DNA of 64,000 nucleotides from Nesterenkonia salmonea. Its GTDB lineage: Bacteria; Actinomycetota; Actinomycetes; Actinomycetales; Micrococcaceae. The stretch covers positions 1-64,000 of the forward strand of contig NZ_VAVZ01000007.1 in the NCBI RefSeq assembly GCF_005771525.1. Reading direction: 5' to 3'. Positions 8,443 through 15,131 of the stretch are shown here, one piece after another (position 1 is the stretch's first letter; every line of letters begins with the position of its first letter). The notes beneath the pieces are model-generated. The model saw only the letters and a program-made list of their open reading frames with translations, had not been told where the DNA came from and searched no databases. The position numbers were made by a program, and so were the translations under genes.

Positions 8443-9021
8443 GTGAAACATCCACAGCAGGACTATTTGCTGCACGTGGACGTCAGAGAGCTCAAAGGCC
8501 ATCCTGGAGCTCAGCGCACCCTCTTCCGCACGGTGGAAGCTCCGTCAGGGCTAGGCACTGTTCTGGTCGGCATTGCCGAACAAAGTGACTTGGACCTCGA
8601 CCTGAGAGTGGAATCCGTGCATGAGGGAGTTCTGCTCTCAGGAACCGCCTCCGCAGAGGTCACCGGTCAATGTGGGCGTTGCCTAGATCCCATAGGTTTC
8701 CCGCTGACCGTTGACGTGATGCAGCTCTACTCCTGGACCCCAGAGGCGAATCAGGCAGACGGTGACGACGAGGAAACTCGCGAAGTCACTGCAGACTTGA
8801 CCCTCGACCTGGAGCCGGTATTGCGGGACCTCATGGTCTCGGCACTGCCGTTCCAGCCGGTGTGCCGGGCGGACTGCCCGGGATTGTGTTCTCAATGCGG
8901 ATTCCGCATGGAAGATGATCTTGGACACGACCACGAGCAGCTCGACCCACGCTGGGCTAAATTAGCAAGCCTGGCAGATACACTGAATGAAGATGATGAA
9001 GACGGCGACACGTCGTCGTAG
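8443..9021 (+). CDS. DUF177 / YceD-family zinc-ribbon protein
   Basis: A 192-residue protein of the DUF177 (YceD, 23S rRNA accumulation) family, almost always found just upstream of rpmF, as here. It has an N-terminal VRELKGHPG segment, then two Cys clusters: CGRCLD at mid-protein and CRADCPGLCSQCG near the C-terminus, likely to hold zinc. The start is uncertain. An ATG at 8392 lies inside galU and has a poorly spaced GAGG. The GTG at 8443 has TAGTGT eight bases upstream, fitting a leaderless start, and GTG 8431 is also in frame. E. coli and plant homologues are linked to 23S rRNA or L32 assembly; this role here is inference from family and neighbour. Confidence 0.82.
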   Translation: MKHPQQDYLLHVDVRELKGHPGAQRTLFRTVEAPSGLGTVLVGIAEQSDLDLDLRVESVHEGVLLSGTASAEVTGQCGRCLDPIGFPLTVDVMQLYSWTPEANQADGDDEETREVTADLTLDLEPVLRDLMVSALPFQPVCRADCPGLCSQCGFRMEDDLGHDHEQLDPRWAKLASLADTLNEDDEDGDTSS

Positions 9022-9056
9022 TCAACTGTTAGTCAACTGAGAGAGAAGAGGACACC

Positions 9057-9260
9057 GTGGCTGTTCCGAAGCGGAAGAAGTCCCGTGCCAACACCCGTCA
9101 CCGTCGTTCACAGTGGAAGGCTGAAGTGCCAACCCTGGTGAAGACGGTGGAGAACGGTCGTGTCGTCTACAGCCGTCCGCACCAGGCGAAGCTGGTGACC
9201 GACTCTGCAGACACCCCGCTGTTCTTTGAGTACAAGGGCCGCAAAGTCGCCGACGCCTGA
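9057..9260 (+). CDS. rpmF: 50S ribosomal protein L32
   Basis: A 67-residue basic ribosomal protein beginning [20 protein letters not shown], the L32 signature. It lacks the C-terminal CxxCG zinc motif seen in many L32 proteins, so it is a Cys-minus paralogue type, common in actinobacteria. The GTG at 9057 is preceded by a GA-rich stretch (GAGAGAAGAGG) serving as ribosome-binding site. It lies between DUF177 and rnc, the conserved order. Confidence 0.95.
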   Translation: MAVPKRKKSRANTRHRRSQWKAEVPTLVKTVENGRVVYSRPHQAKLVTDSADTPLFFEYKGRKVADA

Positions 9261-9279
9261 CCTCACCTGTTCGCAAGGA

Positions 9280-10017
9280 TTGAACGAGCCGGAGACACTT
9301 CAGAAGAGCCTTGGGGTACACATTGACCCCGAGGCTCTTCGTCTTGCCCTGACACACCGGTCCTACGCCTACGAAAATGATGGCCTGGCGACCAATGAGC
9401 GTCTGGAATTTCTGGGTGATGCCGTTCTGCAGCTGGTGGTCACCGACTACCTCTTCCGCACCTTCGGCGACCTCGCGGAGGGCGATCTGGCCAAACTCCG
9501 TCCCGCGCTGGTGTCCACCCGCGCCCTGGCCAGAATTGCGCGGACCCTGGACCTGGGTCCACATATCCGGCTCGGTGCTGGAGAGCTGCGCACCAAGGGT
9601 GCCGACAAAGACTCCATTCTGGCTGACACAATGGAAGCTATCATCGGCGCTGTGCACTCCGCCGAAGGCTTCGAAACGGCCAGAGCACTTGTGCTTCGCC
9701 TGGTGACACCGCTGCTCAGTGACACCGAAGCCATGACCGCAGGCAAAGACTGGAAAACCACCATTCAAGAGCTGGTTGCCGCCCGCGATATGGGCGAAAT
9801 CCGCTACATCATCGAGGATTTCGGACCCGATCACCGCAAGTCATTCCGGGCCACGGTCACCATCGGGGGCACTGAGTATGCCCAAGGGACCGGGCCTTCG
9901 AAGAAGGAAGCCGAGCGCGACGCCGCCCGAGTCACCGTGGAGGAACTCACCGGAGGTCGGGGACAGGCAGATATTCTGACTCTGGTACTGGACCGATACG
10001 AGCCGGACGCAGAGTGA
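9280..10017 (+). CDS. rnc: Ribonuclease III
   Basis: About 245 residues. It cleaves double-stranded RNA, including the 16S/23S rRNA precursor. The signature NERLEFLGDAVL near residue 45 carries the metal-binding Glu/Asp residues. The second catalytic Glu lies in ILADTMEAIIGAV. A C-terminal double-stranded RNA-binding domain follows, from about residue 165 (TTIQELV) to GPSKKEAERDAA. The start is unclear: a TTG at 9280 gives the expected length, another in-frame TTG at 9226 lies inside rpmF, and neither has a good ribosome-binding site. In relatives mutM usually follows rnc; here an LCP gene does. Confidence 0.92.
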   Translation: MNEPETLQKSLGVHIDPEALRLALTHRSYAYENDGLATNERLEFLGDAVLQLVVTDYLFRTFGDLAEGDLAKLRPALVSTRALARIARTLDLGPHIRLGAGELRTKGADKDSILADTMEAIIGAVHSAEGFETARALVLRLVTPLLSDTEAMTAGKDWKTTIQELVAARDMGEIRYIIEDFGPDHRKSFRATVTIGGTEYAQGTGPSKKEAERDAARVTVEELTGGRGQADILTLVLDRYEPDAE

Positions 10018-10033
10018 GAGGGAGACCGAATCG

Positions 10034-11227
10034 GTGAGCGATAAGCACCGTCCACGTCGCGCAAAAGGCGGCGTGATTCCACCGTCTTCGGCGCCGGTCG
10101 CATCAGCCTCAGAGCCAGCACCGAAAAGAGTGCGCAGTCGCAGATTTCGCATCATCGTCATTGCGTTGGCGGCACTCACCACCGTCCTCATGGTGGCTGG
10201 CATTGTGGCCTATGGCTACATCAACAGGTTGCAGACAGTCTTCGAGGAAGAACGCAATGTCATTGAGGAACTGGATGACCTCGACGACGACACCGCCTAC
10301 CGGACCTCCGAGGGAACGGTTAACGTTCTGCTGCTCGGTTCAGACAGCCGCGGCGATGAGGAAGAGCAATACCGCCAAGAAACCGGGGAAGAGGGCGAAC
10401 GCTCCGACGCCATAATGCTGGTTCACATCCCAGAGGACCGGTCCGGCATTTACGTGATGTCCATTATGCGTGACCTATGGGTGGACATTCCCGGTCAAGG
10501 ACAGGGCAGGGTGAACTCAGCGCTCTCCGCAGGTGGTCTTGAACTCGCGGTAGACACCGTCGAAGACATGCTCTACACACATATCGACCACGTGGTCACC
10601 ATTGACTTCGACGGTTTCGAGGACCTCACCACGGCGCTGGGCGGTGTCTACGTGGAGAACCCACGGTCCTTCTCAGCCGGACAACAGAACCCAGCCTTCT
10701 ACCCAGAGGGTTCGATCCGGCTCGAGGGATCCAGCGCCTTGCGTTTCGTTCGCGAGCGCAAGTCGTTCCCCACCAGCGATCACATTCGGGTGGAGAACCA
10801 GCAGTTGGTGATGCGAGCGATCGCCTCGCGCTTCCTGTCCGGGGACACCCTGACGAACCCCCAACGGATCTTTGGTGTGTTGGAAGCGATCCTTCCCTAC
10901 ATGGAGATGGACTCCGCATTGGATGCTGACACCATCGTCAGCTACGCCTTGGGCATGACGAACCTCCGCGGCAGTGATATCCACACCTTCACGATGCCCG
11001 CAGGCGAGCCGCACACCACCTCCGGTGGAGCGCAGGTCATCCTTCCTGATGAGGAGATGATGGGTCTGCTCCGTGAATCCCTCGCCGATGAGAACATGGG
11101 CGAATTTATGAGGTACACAGAGTCCTTGGATCCAGATCCAGGAACTATCGCGGCGCCAGATGATGAAGAACCGCTGGGGCTGCACGTGGGACGCCAGTTG
11201 GGTCAGAGCATCAGCCGTGACGGCTAG
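10034..11227 (+). CDS. LytR-CpsA-Psr (LCP) family protein, second copy
   Basis: A 397-residue LCP transferase with a cytoplasmic basic N-terminus (about 38 residues, with RRFR before the membrane), one membrane segment (about 39-62) and an extracytoplasmic LCP domain. Core motifs are LLGSDSRG near 100, RSDAIMLV near 123, an altered SIMRDLWVDIP near 143 (most LCP proteins have IPRD here) and GRVNSAL near 158. An acidic stretch (EERNVIEELDDLDDD) links membrane and domain. The GTG start has GAGAGGGAG upstream. It occupies the slot after rnc where mutM is commonly found, and the following GT2 overlaps it by 11 bases, so the two probably work together on a wall polymer. Confidence 0.87.
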   Translation: MSDKHRPRRAKGGVIPPSSAPVASASEPAPKRVRSRRFRIIVIALAALTTVLMVAGIVAYGYINRLQTVFEEERNVIEELDDLDDDTAYRTSEGTVNVLLLGSDSRGDEEEQYRQETGEEGERSDAIMLVHIPEDRSGIYVMSIMRDLWVDIPGQGQGRVNSALSAGGLELAVDTVEDMLYTHIDHVVTIDFDGFEDLTTALGGVYVENPRSFSAGQQNPAFYPEGSIRLEGSSALRFVRERKSFPTSDHIRVENQQLVMRAIASRFLSGDTLTNPQRIFGVLEAILPYMEMDSALDADTIVSYALGMTNLRGSDIHTFTMPAGEPHTTSGGAQVILPDEEMMGLLRESLADENMGEFMRYTESLDPDPGTIAAPDDEEPLGLHVGRQLGQSISRDG

Positions 11228-12182
11228 TTCGGCCAGAATCCAGGACCCCACGCCAGAGACGACGTGGCTGCTGGTGTGTACATATCAACGCAATGATCTG
11301 CTGACCCGGCTGCTGGAGTCACTGAAGTCAGTCCAGATGCCTCCCGGAACCACTATCGACCAGCCGCACGTTATCGTCGTGGACAACTCCCCGCAGCCTA
11401 CGGCGGAGCACCTGGTTCAGTCCTACTCCGGGGCCCGGTACGTTCACGAACCACGCCCCGGAATCGCGACGGCCCGGAACACTTCATTGGAAGCCGTCCC
11501 AGAGGACGCACAAGCGGTCGTGTTCCTCGACGATGATGAACAAGTCACCACAGATTGGTTCGTCTCACTGCTCAGTGCGGCCTGCGAGTCCTCCGCCGAT
11601 GCGGTCGCCGGACCAGTAGTTCCCATCTTCGAGGGGGAAGAACCTGACTGGGTGAGCACCTACGGCTACGTTCGGAGGACGGACTTCCCCACCGGACCAC
11701 ACCCACGGCGGTTGGCAACCAATAACACGCTGGTGCTGAGCACCTGGTTCGGCCATCCCCGTCACGGTGGGAGGGGGTACCGCTTTGATGAGACCTTCAA
11801 CTTCATCGGCGGCTCGGACTCTGATCTCTTTGAACGCATGATGGACGACGGCGCCCAGTTCTGGTGGTGCGCTGAGGCCGTGGTGACTGAGCATGTGCCC
11901 ATCGAACGGTCAACCAAGCAGTGGCTGAGGCGTCGTGCTCTCCGGGGAGGACAGGTGAGAGTGGCCAAGAAGCGTCTACGCGCCTCGCCCTCCACCTGGG
12001 TGACCCTGGGGCTAGTTGCTGAAGGAGCCGCTCGGGCCAGCTACGGCGCCGTGCGTCGATTCAGCCACAGAGCTCGCCGACGCCCTGTGACCTACACGGA
12101 TGACTACTATCTCTGTGAAGGGCTAGGGATGCTAAAGGCGGTCATGGGTCAAGGCCGCGCCGAGTACGCACGGAAGAGTTGA
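11217..12182 (+). CDS. Glycosyltransferase family 2
   Basis: About 321 residues. A GT-A type GT2 domain: the N-terminal LLVCTYQRNDLLTRLLESL binds the nucleotide, VIVVDNSPQ is the first Asp motif, and VVFLDDDEQV is the DxD-like metal site. A GGSDSDLFERMMDDG segment supplies the acceptor/catalytic region. The C-terminal part is rich in Arg (RRRALRGGQVRVAKKR). The GTG at 11217 lies inside the end of the LCP gene and gives a sensible N-terminus; an upstream in-frame ATG at 11160 would extend it deep into the LCP frame and is less likely. The last 41 bases overlap the 3' end of the convergent GT2 gene. Confidence 0.82.
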   Translation: MTASSARIQDPTPETTWLLVCTYQRNDLLTRLLESLKSVQMPPGTTIDQPHVIVVDNSPQPTAEHLVQSYSGARYVHEPRPGIATARNTSLEAVPEDAQAVVFLDDDEQVTTDWFVSLLSAACESSADAVAGPVVPIFEGEEPDWVSTYGYVRRTDFPTGPHPRRLATNNTLVLSTWFGHPRHGGRGYRFDETFNFIGGSDSDLFERMMDDGAQFWWCAEAVVTEHVPIERSTKQWLRRRALRGGQVRVAKKRLRASPSTWVTLGLVAEGAARASYGAVRRFSHRARRRPVTYTDDYYLCEGLGMLKAVMGQGRAEYARKS

Positions 12183-13233
12183 GCCGCCGGCCCGCCGAAA
12201 TGGCCTGCCCGGCAGTCTTTTTAGCTCTGCGGCGAGCCACAGCCGTCAACGGTTTAAGACCCTCCACTGAAGGGATCGACGGGCGACGGAAGAACGCCAT
12301 CACCTCTGGGTACCGCCAACGATGCTGAGCTGGATCAACATAGAGACCGGCGATTTCATGGAGAACAGCGCGGGCCTGCGCCCGCTGAGGTTTGGGCATG
12401 CGGCGCAGTCTTGGCAGATACCATGCAAAGGCCCGTTCGAACCCATGAGCCACATAGTCATCAACGAGACCCGTTGAGTGCAGCCACCGGGCCTGGGCTC
12501 GTTCGCGCACCAGGCACTTAGAGAAGTATGCAGCTGTGACAGTGTTCACCATGGAGCCAGGGGTCTCTGCGTGGTAGGCATACACTTCATCCGAAACGGC
12601 CGCGAAAGCCGAAGCCTCAGCGAAAACCTGGCGGAAAAACAATGAATCCTGTCCGGCAGCTCCGATCACCTGCTCAATTCCGGTGCGCTTCAACCAGTCG
12701 CTGCGTATCACTATGCTGCTGAGGTTGGTGGGCCTGAATTGGGCGCGGGTGAGGACCTCACCTCCGGCCTGGTAGAGACCGGTGGCAACTGGCCTGTGCG
12801 TGTAGTGGGATACGTTGTTGACGCGCTCGGTGCGGTCGGAGTAGATCCGTTGCTGCCGACCCATGGCCAATTCAGCATCCGAATGGGCATCCAATGCCTC
12901 CACCAACGGCCAAGGGCCCGAGCCGAGGAACTCATCATCCGGATCTAAGAAACCGAGGAACTCCGTGTCCGCCAAGCTCAGGCCCGTGTTGCGGGGTCGG
13001 GAGGCTGAACCCGACCCGCCTGTGGCGTGGAAGAAAGCGGTGACATTCGGATGCCCAGCGGCAAGCTCGTTCACGGCGTCAAGGGTGTCCGTGTACGTCG
13101 ACCCATCGTCAACCAGCACTACATGAATCTGCTCAAAATTCGGCAGCCTAACGAGGGAAGGGAATGCCCGTGTCCTGAGATACTCACCAGTGTTGAACAC
13201 TGGGACGATGATGCTGAGTCTTTGAACTGCCAC
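12142..13233 (-). CDS. Glycosyltransferase family 2
   Basis: A 363-residue GT2. It begins with LSIIVPVFNTGEYLRT, then HVVLVDDGST (first Asp motif), and FLGFLDPDDEF (DxD metal site). RPTNLSSIVIRSDWLKRTG resembles transferases that decorate teichoic-acid-like polymers (TagF/TarS-type N-terminal domains), but that is only a resemblance. The GTG start at 13231-13233 has TACAGT six bases upstream and so may be leaderless. Its stop lies 41 bases inside the convergent GT2 gene, so the two 3' ends overlap antisense. Confidence 0.82.
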   Translation of the reverse strand: MAVQRLSIIVPVFNTGEYLRTRAFPSLVRLPNFEQIHVVLVDDGSTYTDTLDAVNELAAGHPNVTAFFHATGGSGSASRPRNTGLSLADTEFLGFLDPDDEFLGSGPWPLVEALDAHSDAELAMGRQQRIYSDRTERVNNVSHYTHRPVATGLYQAGGEVLTRAQFRPTNLSSIVIRSDWLKRTGIEQVIGAAGQDSLFFRQVFAEASAFAAVSDEVYAYHAETPGSMVNTVTAAYFSKCLVRERAQARWLHSTGLVDDYVAHGFERAFAWYLPRLRRMPKPQRAQARAVLHEIAGLYVDPAQHRWRYPEVMAFFRRPSIPSVEGLKPLTAVARRRAKKTAGQAISAGRRLNSSVRTRRGLDP

Positions 13234-13239
13234 CCCTTG

Positions 13240-13245
13240 ACTGTA
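13240..13245 (-). promoter_or_regulatory. -10 element for the minus-strand GT2 gene
   Basis: On the minus strand TACAGT, six bases, then GTG at 13233. AAGGGG between them is too close to act as a standard ribosome-binding site, so a leaderless start is likely. Confidence 0.4.
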
Positions 13246-13267
13246 CCGGGCGATGGCGAAAACGTAA

Positions 13268-13341
13268 TGGAGGGGGTGACGGGAATCGAACCCGCGTGAC
13301 CAGCTTGGAAGGCTGGAGCTTTGCCACTAAGCTACACCCCC
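13268..13341 (-). tRNA. tRNA-Gly (anticodon UCC), CCA encoded
   Basis: The minus strand folds into a full cloverleaf. The acceptor GGGGGTG (13341-13335) pairs with CACCCCC (13278-13272). The D arm is GCTTAGTGGCAAAGC. The anticodon stem CAGC is followed by loop CTTCCAA, giving UCC. The T arm is GCGGGTTCGATTCCCGT. The discriminator is T, and CCA is encoded at 13270-13268. It sits between two glycosyltransferase genes. Confidence 0.95.
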
Positions 13342-13434
13342 GCTCCGCGTTGAGCGCTTAGTCACCTTATCAAGCACCTAGGCCGGTGCAAAACTGAGTG
13401 TTGATCAGCCTCGCTACGGCCGACCCAAGGCAGG

Positions 13435-14568
13435 ATGGGGACCGTGAAGCGCACCCAGCCGACCCGCGTCCGGTTCCAGATTCAACCCACCGTCTCCCAC
13501 TACCGTGAACCCCTGGTGCGGTGCCTTCAGGAATCGCAGCAGTTCGCCTACGACCTGGTGGGCCGGTTCAAGAACAGCGAAGCGAGTGCCGCTGACAATA
13601 TTGCAGCAGCCTCGGCCGATATTCTCTCCCACGTCAAGCCGGTGAAAACCAAGTCCCTGGGCCCCCTGTGGTGGCAAAGTGGACAAGTTGCTGCCGTATG
13701 GCGGGGCGGCTATGACGCTTATGTTCTTGAAGGCAGGATCTACACTGTCTCCGCCTGGGCTGCAGGTGCGATCGGTAAGCTCCGCGGACGCCGTGTCCTG
13801 CTTTGGGGTCACGGCTGGAAACGCGCCGAATCCGGCGCCAAGCGCAGACTCAGGCTCGCGTTCTACGCCTTGGTGGACGGCCTCATGGTCTACGGGGACC
13901 GAGCACAGCAGCTCGGAGTAGAGTACGGTCTCCCGGCCGAGAAGATCCGGGTGATCTACAACAGTCTCTACTCCAGCGAACAGCTGCCAGGCGCACCGCT
14001 GCGCAGTGATACCACCAGCGAACGGCCCACGCTGATCTACTCATCCCGCCTGACCGCCCGCCACCGCCTGGACATCCTCGCTCAGGCGCTGGAGACTTGG
14101 CCTTCGGATCTGACGGCTCCACGAGTGGTTGTCATAGGGGAGGGATCTGAGCGGGAGCGTTTGGAAGGTGTCTTTGCCCAGTCCGGAGTCGACGCGACTT
14201 TTCTAGGGGCAGTGTATGACTTCGAGCAGCTCAAGAATCACTACGCTGAGGCGGATGCGGCCCTCGCCGTCGGAGGGGCGGGGCTCAACGTCATACAAGC
14301 ACTCGGTTTCGGCGTGCCGGTTATCGCCGAGGCAGGAAACCGAGACTCCTCGCCTGAGATCGAAGCCGTCATCGAAGGCTGCACCGGCCAGTACTACCAA
14401 GCTGGCAGCGTCGAATCGTTGCGCAGCACCCTGGTGTCGCTGCTCGCCTCGCCGGCGGAGGCCCACCGGATGGGAGCGCACGGACTGAAACTAGTCCGGA
14501 GCCGCTACACCGCAGAGGCCCATGCGGCGGCCATTGAACAAGCGCTTCACCACTTTGTGGAGCGCTGA
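13435..14568 (+). CDS. Glycosyltransferase family 4
   Basis: A 377-residue GT-B enzyme. The N-terminal domain starts RVRFQIQPTVSHYREPLV and has a GRRVLLWGHGWKR segment. The donor domain begins around IRVIYNSLYSSEQLPG with the usual LIYSSRLTARHRLDILAQAL and VVVIGEGSERERLEG. VGGAGLNVIQALGFGVPVI carries the GT4 ribose/phosphate contacts. The typical EX7E is only weakly recognisable. The ATG at 13435 is used; a GTG three codons later is possible. It converges on the thioesterase gene with no spacer (stop 14566-14568, the other stop at 14569). Probable role in surface glycan synthesis, by context only. Confidence 0.82.
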   Translation: MGTVKRTQPTRVRFQIQPTVSHYREPLVRCLQESQQFAYDLVGRFKNSEASAADNIAAASADILSHVKPVKTKSLGPLWWQSGQVAAVWRGGYDAYVLEGRIYTVSAWAAGAIGKLRGRRVLLWGHGWKRAESGAKRRLRLAFYALVDGLMVYGDRAQQLGVEYGLPAEKIRVIYNSLYSSEQLPGAPLRSDTTSERPTLIYSSRLTARHRLDILAQALETWPSDLTAPRVVVIGEGSERERLEGVFAQSGVDATFLGAVYDFEQLKNHYAEADAALAVGGAGLNVIQALGFGVPVIAEAGNRDSSPEIEAVIEGCTGQYYQAGSVESLRSTLVSLLASPAEAHRMGAHGLKLVRSRYTAEAHAAAIEQALHHFVER

Positions 14569-15090
14569 TCACTCCCGCGGCTGAAGGATCATATTGGTCA
14601 TCCGTGCTGTTGAGAGACGCCGTCCTGAGTCATCACGCATGACAATCTCATGAACCGCCAATTGTTTTCCTAAGTTAAGGGGAGTGCAGGTTCCCCAGAC
14701 CAGACCGCTGGTCGCCGCCCGGTGGTGTGTGGCAGAAAGCTCAGTGCCGACCACCTGACGCACCAAACCCAGATTGGCTCGCACATGGAAGATCGAGCCA
14801 ATGGACCCCAAAGTCTCTGCGATGACAAAGTGCCCACCGCCGTGGAAGAGTCCGACGTTCTGCTCATTTCCCCCCACCGGCATCGTCGCCACGATCTTCT
14901 CCGGACTCATCTCCACGAATCTAAGGCCCAATTTGGCGCCCATTGCCGACGCGCCGTGCGGCCCCATCCAATCCCAGTACTGTTCGGGCACGCCCGCAGC
15001 CGTCATCCGCGCGCGGCGTTGCTCTTCGTCAGGGATCGGTGTTGGGACGCCAGCGGTCGGAAACTCTGGACCAAATGCTTCAAAGCTCAT
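14569..15090 (-). CDS. PaaI-type hotdog-fold thioesterase
   Basis: A 173-residue hotdog enzyme expected to hydrolyse an acyl-CoA thioester in the cytoplasm. The motif NVGLFHGGGHFVIAETLGS corresponds to the NxxGxxHGG...E active site of PaaI/YdiI thioesterases. A later TSGLVWGTCTPLNLGKQ and a VHEIVMRDDSGRR strand complete the fold. The start is the ATG at 15088-15090, because TAAACT lies seven bases upstream on the minus strand; longer in-frame starts run into polA. It is divergent from polA, an arrangement seen in other Micrococcales. The substrate is unknown. Confidence 0.85.
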   Translation of the reverse strand: MSFEAFGPEFPTAGVPTPIPDEEQRRARMTAAGVPEQYWDWMGPHGASAMGAKLGLRFVEMSPEKIVATMPVGGNEQNVGLFHGGGHFVIAETLGSIGSIFHVRANLGLVRQVVGTELSATHHRAATSGLVWGTCTPLNLGKQLAVHEIVMRDDSGRRLSTARMTNMILQPRE

Positions 15091-15097
15091 GAACTTC

Positions 15098-15103
15098 AGT
15101 TTA
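15098..15103 (-). promoter_or_regulatory. -10 element for the thioesterase gene
   Basis: On the minus strand TAAACT, seven bases, then ATG at 15090. No Shine-Dalgarno, so the transcript is probably leaderless. It lies within 30 bases of the divergent polA -10. Confidence 0.45.
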
Positions 15104-15119
15104 GCCAGCATGCGGGCGG

Positions 15120-15125
15120 TAGGCT
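15120..15125 (+). promoter_or_regulatory. -10 element of leaderless polA promoter
   Basis: TAGGCT, six bases, then the polA GTG at 15132. The same hexamer and spacing occur upstream of the Eis-like gene at 18001. Confidence 0.5.
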
Positions 15126-15131
15126 GTCCGT

